The notes beneath the pieces are model-generated. The model saw only the letters and a program-made list of their open reading frames with translations. It was not told where the DNA came from and did not search any database. The translations under genes were made by a program, and so were the position numbers. From contig CM075768.1 of NCBI GenBank assembly GCA_037974665.1, positions 2,382,501 to 2,446,500 of the forward strand: a stretch of 64,000 nucleotides of DNA, given 5' to 3'. Below, piece by piece: positions 1-9,950 of this stretch; the stretch's first letter is position 1, and the number at the start of each line of letters is the position of its first letter. The DNA is from Ehretia macrophylla. Lineage: Eukaryota; Streptophyta; Magnoliopsida; Boraginales; Ehretiaceae.

Positions 1-365
1 TTACAATAATGACTGTGACCTGATGTTAGTTGTCGTTAGACTTATGTAGTAATACAAAGACAGAGTATACAATGGTCTAGATAATCATTGTTGATGTTTT
101 CTTTTTTTGGTCTGGTGATATTCATTGTTGATTCAGTAATGTATTTTGCGCAGTTCTCTCTACCCATCATATTTCAGACAATGTGCAAATTATCTTTCTT
201 GGAAGTATTTGTTAGTTTCAAGTTACTTTGCTTTTCACCTGAGTATGAAATTTATGCATTGCAGTTACTACCTCATAGATTCTCTTTGTTATAAGCCTCT
301 GCATATCCAGCACTTTATGATGCTCCTTTTACATTGTTTTGTGGATGTTGCTTCAATCGTTAACT
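1..365. other. Unassigned flank left of hAT element
   Basis: AT-rich sequence with no credible coding region. A pyrimidine-rich run ending in TTTCAG near 177 looks like a splice acceptor, so intronic or UTR sequence is possible. It may also be a continuation of the minus-strand LTR material seen right of the hAT element, because the hAT duplication shows that 1-373 and 1362 onward were once contiguous. Confidence 0.3.
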
Positions 366-373
366 TTTATCAA

Positions 374-1361
374 CAGGGGCGGAGGTACGAGGGGGGGCTG
401 GGTAAAAAAAGATAAGTGTAGTTAGATTTTTTTTTTTTTTTGGATAGTTAAGTATAGTTATATTTTTAACCAAAAACATATTCTGGCCCCCCTAATAATT
501 TTTTTATTTTTTTTTTCTGGTCAAGCCCCAACGTTATTGAATCAAAGAGGTGGAGGTGCTTTTATGATTACGAAGTCTTTTTTGTCCCCCACGCCTATAT
601 GATTACCAACCCTTTATATTTTTTAAATTTTTTTTAATGATTTCAATTACTCCAGTTTGTTTCTTCTTTAGACTTCATTTCTCCTAAGCAAATTTCAATG
701 TTTTGTTTTGTTTTCTTCTCAAATCCCAAACTAATTCTTCTTCTTTCGGTTCTTCCCAATTCAAGTCTCGCATTATCTAAGGTAATATATCAGTATTTAT
801 TATTATTTTTTCTATATAATTTTATGAGGTAATTCCTATTATCCTTCAACTATTTAGCCTTCACTAGTTCTCTTCCCTTCGTCATTCACACATTTTTCCT
901 GATCCTAACCCTTATTCTTTCTCTTCTAAAATATAATTCTCACGATCAAAATAAAATACACAAAGTTAAGGGTAATATATCATGAAAACTTTGTATTATA
1001 TTTATATCTTAATTTGTTTGGTTATATAGTTTTATTCATAATTTTTTTTATTTTTTTTTTCAGTGTGTGAACATCCTGCCTTAGGCACCAACTAAGGTAA
1101 GTAATTTGAACTATTTTTCGTAATAGTTTTGTTAGTGTATATTTTTTATTAATTATATTTTAGTAGTAATTCTTTTTAGTTTAAATTAACTGAGTCATTC
1201 ATAATTGTAATTAGTCTTTTATTCTAACTTATTAGGTTAATTAGAAGTGGAAAGATATTTCTTGATTCTCTTTTTTACTACCCAAAAATATTGTACAAAA
1301 AATACTGTACACAAAAAAAAAATCTTGGCCCCGCAATATTGGATCCCTAACTCCGCCCCTG
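374..1361. mobile_element. Non-autonomous hAT transposon, 988 bp
   Basis: The ends are CAGGGGCGGAG at 374 and CTCCGCCCCTG ending at 1361, an 11-bp perfect terminal inverted repeat of the plant hAT type. It is flanked by an exact 8-bp duplication TTTATCAA at 366-373 and 1362-1369, the length expected for hAT. The interior is AT-rich with long T tracts and no transposase reading frame, so it would need a transposase in trans. Confidence 0.93.
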
Positions 1362-1708
1362 TTTATCAAGATAATGCATGGTAATTATTATGAGTTTGCT
1401 GCCCATAAAACTTAACACCATAAATTTTTAACACTTTGTGAAAATAAAGAAAACGGAAAAGAAACATAAGCTCTGCTCAAATATGCAGAAGAAAACTGTG
1501 ATATCAACTGATTACAATCCACTCATAATTACTAATTTATACAGGGCTATAACTTTGCATTACATTACAACTTCCAGGACAATAGGAATTTATACAATGT
1601 TCTATGACCTCAAATAGAACACATAAGGCAGCAACTTGCACTCTCTGCACATAGTCCAGCACATAGCATCTAATCTCAGCTTTTCCTGGAACATGTTGAA
1701 AAGAAGAA

Positions 1709-1728
1709 TGAGTAACCAAAGTTACTCA
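1709..1728 (-). promoter_or_regulatory. LTR hairpin II, family E
   Basis: Perfect 8-bp inverted repeat TGAGTAAC/GTTACTCA with a 4-nt loop. It is preceded on the minus strand by CCTCAT and followed about 20 nt later by a CCAGG acceptor-like site. Families A, B, C and G have a hairpin in the same position with different stem bases. Confidence 0.6.
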
Positions 1729-1935
1729 ATGAGGGAGGGAAACAAAATATCAGGGGTGTTTCGCAAATGATTTTGTGCAATACAACAAAGAGAATAACAC
1801 AAGTAATACAATATAACAATAACTGAATAAACATTAAACACATTAAAAAAGATACGGTTCATCTTCTTGTCTTCGATCTCGAACCACGAAGCATGATCTT
1901 CAAGCAAATATCGGCAAACCCCTTATTCCTCCAAT

Positions 1936-1956
1936 GGGGTACTCCAGATGTACCCC
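1936..1956 (-). promoter_or_regulatory. LTR hairpin I, family E
   Basis: Perfect 7-bp stem GGGGTAC/GTACCCC around a 7-nt loop (ATCTGGA on the minus strand). It sits about 210 bp upstream of hairpin II in the LTR orientation, as in families A, C and G. Confidence 0.6.
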
Positions 1957-4464
1957 GATCCTACTACCCATTTCTCCCGAGGTAGGTCTGTATGCCCCAA
2001 CGAGGTGAACCACGCCTCTGGGGTAGATGAGTATGCCTCAACGAGAAAGGGAATAGGCACCATGGTAGCCGAGCTAGACCGACAACCCGATACTGCCCGG
2101 AGTTTCTCGACACTACCATGTCCGAGAAGGTTGCGCAACTCGATTCACGATCACGACATAGGTAGAAATCACAAGTGAGGGGCGACAAAGTAGGCTGCCC
2201 TCGCTAATAGTTACAATACAAGCTTTTAACACATAATAGACAAATGCAATCAAAGGGGACAAGTTCTTCATACTTCATAAAATGCTAGAACAACTTAATC
2301 AAATCTAGTTTAATATCAAATTGATTATATAGAAATAAATTACAGACATTTAACTTCAATTATTCACATTTCCCCCTTTGTCAACTTAAGCTATTTAACT
2401 CAAAACCAAAGAGTAAAGTTCAAGATTCTCAAACAAGTTATCCTCTCTTCCTAATTACAGTTTATGGCACCCTTAGGACCCTTGAAACCACCCTTTAACC
2501 CACAACTACCATAAAAGCCCCAAAATCCCCTTTATGCGTTTAAACTACAAGTACCTTAACCAGTGATCAATTAGGTGACATAACCACAAATTTAGCACTT
2601 CCTCACCCTATAAATACCAAATATAAAGTTTAATTCCACCCAGATTCGCATTTCACCCGAAACCCCTTTGTAAATCAAGCTATTTATACATTTTTACCTA
2701 AATTCCGAGCAATTTAATCACATACAACCATTATTCTTTGTTCATTATCACTAAAAGCACCTATGTGTAGCACCAATTCAATCTCATAAGCAAATTTTCA
2801 CAAAACCCTAGAAAAATGACATTATTCATCATCTTCAAGCTTTGCACATTTATATTTAACCATAACCAAACCATTAAACTACTCAGTCAAGGTCTAGACA
2901 ACATATAGAAGGTATTTAACACAAGTTTAGAGCATTATACAAGCTAATAACAACAACTCAAGAAAACATCATAACATGATTATAATCTTTGAAATACTAA
3001 AGACATGCAAACTCCCTCACCTCAAGAAGCCACGAACTCTTCTCTTACAACATTCTCCTCTTGCACAAAACTAGCAATTCATGTAGGATTCATAATTTAG
3101 AAACTAGCACGGCACAACTAAGCACTTATAACAAATAACAATATAATATTTGATATTAACATAAAGGTCACATGCAAGTAACACATCAACTCCTAAGCCA
3201 CCCAACCCCCAACTCAACCACACTAATCACACAACATTATGAAATCATGAAGTAGCATGCAACAAGGTGTGACAAAGTAGGCTACCACCTCAAGCAAATG
3301 TACACTAGCATGCTTTAAGAAATACTAACATGCATCAAGTTCACTATCATGCTCTTCATAACATTAAAGTTAAATAACATGCTTTATGAATACTAAACAT
3401 GCACTACTTTAAACTTAACTCATGATCCTTAACTTAATTTACAAGACTTGACCACATTCTTAAGCTTCCTAACTTGCAATAACTCCCTTTCATAGATAAT
3501 ACTAGCATTCATGAAACTACTCTTTCTCTTGATTCACTAAATGGCAAGTAACTATCTCCAATTCAATTGAGCATTCACACATAACCACCCTTCATCACCA
3601 CTAAGCTTTCTACTACCTAAAATCCCTTATTATTCATGAGAACCAACCATCAAGGCATCTTAAACCTTTAGCAAGATAAGTTAAAATTCTAGTCTAGATT
3701 GGCTTGAATTTGCTGCTTCGGTTACCAGCCTAATTGTTCTTCAAAAACTCTGAAACTCCATAGAAATATAGTTCATCGAATGCAAATGGGTTTAGCCTCA
3801 AATGAATCTCAATTCAGACTTATATTCAATGAGATATGACCTCTACAAAATCATCCCGCAACCTGCCCTGCACCAGCGCGAGAATCCAAATGCTAGTATA
3901 ATGTCCCTATAACTGCTCCTTAACGACATAATTAAATCTTGCGAGTAAAAGAGAAATTGTTCCTCAAGGTCTTGGATACAACATGTCCAAAATTCAGCCA
4001 TTTTCAACAACATTTGCTAGGTCAAACTGCCTCTGCAATCCAGTCGCGCAACCTGCCAGAAAATTCAAAATCTTGCACTTCACATGTTTTAGCTATTTTC
4101 TTGCTTCCTTGGCATACTACCACCATTATTTGCTATGTATATGATGTAGGATGCTCTCTATGACATATACACAAACACTTGGTCTTCAACAATTAAACAA
4201 AGTAGCCAAGCTTCAACCACAACCCCAAGCCACACACCAAACTAGCAATTCATGCATTAGAGAACTACTACAACATTCTATTACTTAGTTAAACATGCAT
4301 TTCAAGCTTCTTGGTTACTTAGCTACACATGGCATACATATATATATAGCAATAAAGCAATAAGAATGCAAATAAGGATGACCCCCTCACCTTAGTTGAA
4401 GAAATTGCATAAAACTAGCTCAAATCACCTTTTTCCTTCTTCTTTTCTCTTCTTCTCCTTGATT

Positions 4465-4622
4465 TTTAGGTGTATGTATGCGTAGAGTGTGTGTTGATGT
4501 GTGTGTATTTTCAGACGTGTGATTGTGTGTGTGTGTCTGTATGTCGTTTGTGTGGTGTGTATTTATGTGTTTGTGGTTTGTGTGAGTGTGTATATAATAT
4601 GTATGTGTATGTATGTATAATA
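4465..4622. repeat. TG-rich imperfect microsatellite
   Basis: TG/TGTA-rich low-complexity tract inside the family E LTR, CA-rich on the LTR strand. It lies just upstream of a donor-like CTAAG/GTGAGGG (GT at 4390-4389, minus). Family F has an equivalent CA-rich tract at about 62070-62125 upstream of its own donor-like site, so the tract may be part of the transcribed leader. Confidence 0.6.
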
Positions 4623-5297
4623 ACAGATATATAAACCTAATGACTAACTTGTCCCTAACTAAATACTTATCTACTAGTTTGTCATTTTGGTTAAAATCTA
4701 ACTATTTAGTTACTCCAATTCCTAATTGTCTACGTTAATTATTTTCTATGATTCCTACGATTTTTTAAAATGTCCGGGAAGTCCCGAAATTGAACGTAAA
4801 ATGAGAATTTTGCACATTAACCAATTAAATGTGCCTACTTACATAAGAATGCATTTATATTGATGCAATACATGTTAATAGATTAAATTTCTTGTTAAAT
4901 TAGATGTATGCACATAGTTTGAGATAAATGCATGTTAAAGGCAACTGATTGCACGTAGAACAATGAATAACCTCACTAGCAAATAAAAATGCAGTTTTAC
5001 ACCTTTAAATATATTCTAATTATTTATCTTGCATGTTATTTTTAATGAAATGCACATAACTGTAATAAATGCACGTAAATGTACTCCAAGCATGTGATAT
5101 ACAAAATAAAATTTTTCTCCTACCTTATACAAGTCACATATCATGGCAAAAAAATATATATATAAATTCAAAAAAATAGGACAGTCAAATTTCACTATGA
5201 ATAGTAACTATTCCTAAAATAAGTAAATGCACATTTTAAATGCACAAATAAAGTATGCAACAGTTAATATAGACATGATGGGGTCTCGGGCGTCACA

Positions 5298-5522
5298 TGC
5301 ACGACGTCCCGACTTCTGCTAATCGAATCACAAAGCAAGACTTGCAAGCAGCCGTCAATAGGGCAACATCAGAACTAAGGGCTGAACTGACCGAACAGCA
5401 AAGTGAACAATTTCAAAGGCTTCAGCAACAGATCACTTAGTTGACCCAATTGTTGCCCCATCCACCCCAACCGCATCAGGATCAATCTCAGACTCCCTGA
5501 AAACAACAGGACGGTAATGCCC
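5298..5522 (+). pseudogene. Coding fragment with coiled-coil character
   Basis: A plus-strand frame starting ATG at 5297-5299 encodes about 47 residues rich in Gln, Glu, Leu and Ala (short run: ELTEQQSEQFQRLQQQ), then a TAG, then a Pro/Gln-rich stretch with further stops. The heptad-like Leu spacing suggests a coiled coil. It may be the C-terminal part of a CACTA-associated protein, since a CACTA terminus lies downstream at 6780, or a retrotransposon gag fragment. The family E LTR abuts it exactly at 5297/5298, so the upstream part is cut off. Function is not recognised. Confidence 0.35.
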
Positions 5523-6169
5523 AATAGGATCTATAGGGTCAAAGTATGATTTTTATATTCTATTGGGAACCTTAACAAGTAAGTGGGTTCAAGTATATTA
5601 TGTAATTCTTACCTTTTAAACAAATATATTGATCATTTCACTTTTCCTTATGCTTGTTTATATTTTGGATTATGTTATGATCTTTCTTGCATTGCAAAAA
5701 TTTAGGCCAATTTGGTGCACTTTTGGCTTAATATCATCATAAGTGAAAATTATAATTTGTTTTCGCTTTCCATTTTAATGTATTAAGTTGTTATGGTTGA
5801 CTGTTAAGCTTTAGGTTTGGTTATTTTTCTTGTTTGCAGATATAAGACATGAATTGTTTGAAGATGGTGAGAATAGTAGGCTTAGATATAGACTGTCTTC
5901 GATGCAATGATGGTGTGCCACAATAGAGGATGTTGAAAACTTTTTGCATATCAATTCTCTTTTAAAGCTTATCATAGCAGGACAAAACAAGCTAGATGAT
6001 ATTATGATAGATGTAAATTTGGTATTTCATTTTGAATGTATGTTTGAAGAAGGTAACTTTGTTGAATGGTGGCTATTATGTATACTTATCTACTTTGATG
6101 TGAAATTGTGTTTCTTTTGAATGGATGTGTAGGTTGTGTAACTACTTGAAAGTCAATTATGGGGTTGTC
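5523..6169 (+). other. Unassigned AT-rich stretch inside CACTA remnant
   Basis: No domain recognised. A TTTGCAG acceptor-like site near 5840 is followed by about 100 bp of less AT-rich sequence that could be a decayed 3' exon. I treat it as internal sequence of the CACTA element that ends at 6780. Confidence 0.3.
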
Positions 6170-6780
6170 TTTAAAAATTGCTTGAGATTCAATTGTGGAT
6201 GTTGTTTTGTAATTTAGCAAGACAAACAAGATGTTACAAATAGCATTAGAATAGTGGATTTGAAAATTGCCACAAATTTGTGACAAAAGAAATGAAATAC
6301 GGCCACGATTTTGCAACGAAAATAATTTGGGACGAATTTGTGACGAAACAAGCAGCCACGAATTTGTGATGAAACATAATTTTGGACGAATTTGTGACGA
6401 AAAAAGTAGCCACGAATTTGTGACGAAACGTCAGCTACGATATTACCACGAAATATATGCCACACTTCTGCGTCAACTTAAGCCACGAAATTACGACAGA
6501 TAACTTGCCATGAGTTTGCCACAAAATATTTGCCACAAAATGGCCTCAATTACCTGTTATGGCATTTTAGTCGCATTTGCCACTAATTTATCACAAACAC
6601 TTCCAGCTTTCCATGTCGTCACAAATTAGTCACAAGGCCACAAAAATGTGACGAAAAATGATTTAACGACGCCATGTTTGGCGACAACAGACATGTCGTC
6701 ATAATTTTGTCACATTTGCTTGTTTGTGACGAAAATGTGATGATTACTAGCCGTCACAAAACAACTTATTTTTTGTAGTG
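6170..6780 (+). mobile_element. Right end of a CACTA (En/Spm-like) transposon
   Basis: The segment ends at 6780 in the inverted terminus CACTACAAAAAA (read on the minus strand), the signature of CACTA elements. The subterminal region at 6270-6480 carries many direct and inverted copies of a motif close to CACGAATTTGTGACGAAA, typical of transposase binding arrays in CACTA ends. The left end is not in the window or is lost behind the family E LTR. The right terminus directly abuts sequence matching the chromovirus LTR, so the CACTA element probably inserted in, or deleted part of, that LTR. Confidence 0.75.
6270..6490. repeat. CACTA subterminal motif array
   Basis: At least five imperfect copies of a roughly 18-bp motif built around GAATTTGTGACGAAA occur within 220 bp. 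Further inverted versions (GTCACAAA) continue to 6770. Confidence 0.75.
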
Positions 6781-7024
6781 AATTATGCACTTGTTGTATT
6801 ACTATTTTGAGGATTATGAACCTTATGTACTAAATGTTAACTTTAGTTGATGCTTTCATTTTAATAGGCCCGTAATGTATTCCATAAGTTTTTATTTTGC
6901 TTTGTATAGGTGGTTAGGCTTATGTATATCATTATGAGGCCTGTATATGTTGTTTATGTGGAAGTTGAGTCGGATGGCTTTATTGTGGTTGTGGTTGGAC
7001 GGTTGAGTTGCTTAATGGTTGGTT

Positions 7025-7084
<60 letters not shown>

Positions 7085-7195
7085 GTGTTTTTATGCTGGT
7101 TAAATTATTTGGTTGTCCAAATTACAGTCGTTATAATGCCGAAATTCCATCGCATCCTGACTTGGTTTTAGGTGGGGTTGAGTTGGGGCGTGACA
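6781..7195 (+). mobile_element. 3' part of the 5' LTR of chromovirus G
   Basis: From about 6785 the sequence matches 38262-38597, the end of the G 3' LTR, over its full length apart from a TA-repeat length difference. It ends in GGGGCGTGACA at 7195, directly before a primer-binding site. The upstream part of the LTR is absent, replaced by the CACTA terminus at 6780. Confidence 0.85.
7027..7082. repeat. (TA)n microsatellite in G 5' LTR
   Basis: About 27 TA units. The matching site of the 3' LTR (38467-38482) holds only about 8, so the tract expanded or contracted after insertion of the element. Confidence 0.9.
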
Positions 7196-7469
7196 TCTAG
7201 TGGTGTCAGAGCATGATTAGCGTAAGCCTGGTTTTGACCTTTGGACTGTTAGGTAGAGGTCTTAACGTGGACATGTCTTGAAAGCATGTATGCATGTCTT
7301 ATGTGTTTCTTGAACTAGTTGAAGTCAACGTGCTTTATGTGAAAGACATGCTTATGTGCTTTATGTGACTAATGTGAATTACTTGATTACTTTGTCTTAT
7401 GTGAAGTTTACTTCTTATGTACTATTAACCGACTATAACTGTTTATGTGCTATAATTGTTAATACTCTT
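7196..7469 (+). mobile_element. Leader of chromovirus G with primer-binding site
   Basis: TGGTGTCAGAGC at 7201-7212 matches the 3' end of initiator-Met tRNA with one change (consensus TGGTATCAGAGC). The rest is TG-rich untranslated leader. It stops at 7469 where the A array inserted; the duplicated CTCTT is at 7465-7469 and again at 21712-21716, and the leader resumes there. Confidence 0.8.
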
Positions 7470-9094
7470 TGTGACGCCCGAGATTTAGCCATGCATTCAA
7501 TTACTGTTGCATCCCTTGTTTGCGCATTTCCTTCTGTGCATTATTGACTGCCTTCTTGAGTTACTATTCACTCCATTTTTAAACTGCCTTCTATTAGTTA
7601 ATTAACATTTTTATTAAATCATATTAATTGTAAAAGTAGTGATAAAAATGTGCATTTGAGCTAAAGGCGTTAGGAGAACTCGTTTAGAAAATGATTTTTG
7701 TAGTTGAGTGAATAGTGTTACGAACTAACTTAGAGATTTAATTAACTAGCACACATGTTTCACCTTAGGCTCGTTTTTAAGCTTAATACGCGCATTTTAA
7801 AAGCCACCTAAACGCCTAAACTAGACCCCACCTTTTATAAAGCCAAAACAACTCACACTTTAGCTCATTTAGCACACAACAAAAAAAAAAAATTGCTGAA
7901 ATGGCACTGTAGCAGGGCCGAAATTTTGCAGCAGCTCTAGGAGAGAAAATTGGTCTTCAACTCTTCAATCCAAGCCTTCCCAACCCTTGAGCTAGTGGAT
8001 TAGGGTGTGTGCAAGGTTCCTAGGTGCTCCTACGCGTATTGGTGAGGGATTTCACGGCTTGTTTTTGCATTTTTAAATAGTTGCTCATTTCTTGATTTGT
8101 TGAAAATATGATTAAATGCCATTGTAATTGTTATCTATGCTAATATACCATCTATATGAATGCTAGAGAACACATTTGAGCCGTTGTTTCGCTTTTTAAA
8201 CGGTTAGAATCGTTAATTTGAAATTTTGGGTGAATAGTGACGTTTTTCTAGGGTTTTGCGTAATTGCTCGAATTAGCTTGATTTAATGCTTCTAATAGAC
8301 GCCTTAGGTGTTAGTGAAGGTAACCTAATAGCCCCGTGTACTTGCATTGTCTTGAAATCGCCTAAAAATGGAAAATAGCCAACTTTAACTTGGGGCTTTT
8401 GGGGTTAATGCGAATCCGGGTGGATTCGGGCTTCAATTCTAGTATCCTTAGGCTACCTAGGTGCTAAAGATGCCTTGATATCCCTTGTTTGAAGCCCGGA
8501 CAATGTAGGTGTAGTTTAAAGCCAAAAGAGGGAAATTGGGGCTTTCGGGGTAAACGCGGGCATTTGATTGAGTTAGAGGGTTGAGAGGGTACCTTGAGGG
8601 TTAGTTAGAAGGTTAGGAGAGTTTCCTTTGAAAATGAAATCATTAACTTTGGATTGGAAGATAAATAGTTTGTAAAATAAAGAGGTTTAAGTGCAATTTC
8701 GGTTGTCTCACACTTCTAAACCCATGTCATAATTTCTTGAGTATTTATAAGTGATTTTAAGTTGATTTGGAGCTTTTTGGTATGATTCTAAACTTATCTT
8801 GCTAATGTTCATTTGTAAACTGCTTATTAGCTTATATATTTACTTCTATCCTAATTGCATCGAGGTCAACCTACTTTGTTGATCCTTATATGTGTTAATG
8901 CTTATATTATTGCTATTAACTTGCCATCATTAAGTGCATTGCATAGTGGTTGCGCAACCATAGTGTCAGGGGCGGATGTGTTGAATATCGGCTGGGCGGC
9001 AGAGGGCTTGCCGGTGGATATTCAAACTCCGTGCCCTAGTCCCTCATTCGCCTGGTCCGGAAATTGCCAGGGGATGTTGGGTCGTAGGATTATC

Positions 9095-9115
9095 GGGGTA
9101 CATCCGGAGTACACC
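9095..9115 (+). promoter_or_regulatory. LTR hairpin I, family A
   Basis: GGGGTAC, loop ATCCGGA, GTACACC: a 7-bp stem with one G-A mismatch, or fully paired CCC with a bulged A. Copies are at 14976-14996 and 20856-20876. Confidence 0.55.
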
Positions 9116-9338
9116 CACTGGAGTGTTTGGGGATTTTGCCGGCTTATCGTGATCGTGCTCGTGGTTCGTGGATCGTGAATGAAGACCAGTGAAGATTGGT
9201 GTATGGGGGATTGTGTGAAATGTATCCTTTTAAATGTGTGGTTACTTAAGTTATCATTGTTTCTTAAATTGTCTAAGTAATATTGTTGTATAACTGTATT
9301 ATCTGTTGCATTGCACGCCCCGGGACTATATCCTTCAC

Positions 9339-9358
9339 TGGGCAACAGTGGTTGCTCA
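9339..9358 (+). promoter_or_regulatory. LTR hairpin II, family A
   Basis: TGGGCAAC, loop AGTG, GTTGCTCA: 8-bp stem with one G-U pair. Copies are at 15220-15239 and 21100-21119. It lies about 20 nt upstream of the acceptor-like TTTCAG/G. Confidence 0.65.
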
Positions 9359-9842
9359 TACCTCGCTAACATGTTTCAGGTGGCGCAGTTTGAGGAGTTG
9401 CCCTAGTTGCTGTGTGTTGTTCTGAGGTGGCTGTGCCTTCTTGTTTCTATTTGGTATTTGTGTATCTATTTTGTAGCCTAAGGGCTTTGTTTATATTGGT
9501 TACTGTAAGAAGTTGAAGGATAGTTGGTTGTAGTGTAGATTTGAGAACCTATGTCTTGTAATAACTTATGTTTATGCTTTTATTCACTTTGCATGCTTGG
9601 GAGTGAATGGCTTAATGTAGAATGTTTTATCTTCTAAGTATGTTTTAATGTTATCCTAGGAGCTGATGGCTATTAGATTATGTTGTAAACAATATTACTT
9701 GCATGTTTGTGTGGTTTTGGAACTATTGTTTGCTTCAAGGCTCGGATGGCCTTGAATCTTTAAATATTTAGTTATGAAAAGTTCATTTATCTTGTGGTTA
9801 TCTCATTTGAGAGTTTACAGGTTTTCAGAATGTCCACAATAC

Positions 9843-9867
9843 AGGGGAAACTCTGTCCGTTTTCCCT
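9843..9867 (+). promoter_or_regulatory. LTR 3'-end hairpin, family A
   Basis: AGGGGAAAC, loop TCTGTCC, GTTTTCCCT: 9-bp stem with one G-U pair, about 85 bp before the LTR end. Family C has the equivalent structure at 27571-27596 and 51919-51944 with an A-T to G-C pair exchange. In retroelement RNA this position would fall in U5 or near the polyadenylation region. Confidence 0.5.
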
Positions 9868-9950
9868 AAAATTTTGTGACCGGGTTTGGTTGGGTTGAGA
9901 ATAGCATGGTTATTAGAGCCTCCGGTCTCGTGAGGGATCGGGGCGTTACA

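Larger units (their letters stand above)
1400..5297 (-). mobile_element. Long LTR sequence, family E (minus strand)
   Basis: Read on the minus strand, the sequence starts at 5297 with TGTGACGCCCGAG, the LTR start also used by family A. It then runs through LTR modules found in the other families: donor-like GGTGAGGG, a CCTACTTTGT motif, a GC-rich block (1930-2170), a hairpin with loop ATCTGGA (1936-1956), a hairpin TGAGTAAC/GTTACTCA (1709-1728) and a CCAGG acceptor-like site. No coding capacity is seen. The 3' end is not defined; no TTACA end or matching duplication of TGCAC was found, so the left boundary is approximate. Length (about 3.9 kb) and doubled modules (donor-like sites at 4390 and 3020; CCTACTTTGT near 3280 and 2195) suggest two related LTR segments joined or nested. 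Confidence 0.6.
8042..9379 (+). other. Predicted intron inside A-family LTR1
   Basis: Donor G/GTGAGGG at 8042 follows a TATA box by about 200 bp. The acceptor CTAACATGTTTCAG/G ends at 9379, with a CTAAC branch-point-like site at 9366-9370 and a hairpin just upstream. The same donor and acceptor recur at matching places in LTR families B, C, E and G. Splicing is inferred; no transcript data are available here. Confidence 0.4.
7470..9950 (+). mobile_element. A-family LTR1, uninterrupted, 2481 bp
   Basis: It runs from TGTGACGCCC to GGGGCGTTACA. A TATAAAG box is at 7836-7842. A donor-like G/GTGAGGG has its GT at 8042. Hairpin I is at 9095-9115, hairpin II at 9339-9358, an acceptor-like TTTCAG/G at 9379, and a terminal hairpin at 9843-9867. 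It is the reference for the interrupted LTR2 and LTR3. Small open frames here (for example 107 codons at 8855) recur only because the LTR is repeated; they are not conserved proteins. Confidence 0.92.

Noticed and set aside
5298-6780. Intact CACTA transposase
   Set aside because: Only a short stopped coding fragment and the terminus are visible; the catalytic part is not in the window.
8855-9178. Open frame of 107 codons, repeated at 14736 and partly at 20616
   Set aside because: Repeated only because the LTR is repeated; it crosses the conserved LTR modules, has no domain, and the third copy is cut by a stop.
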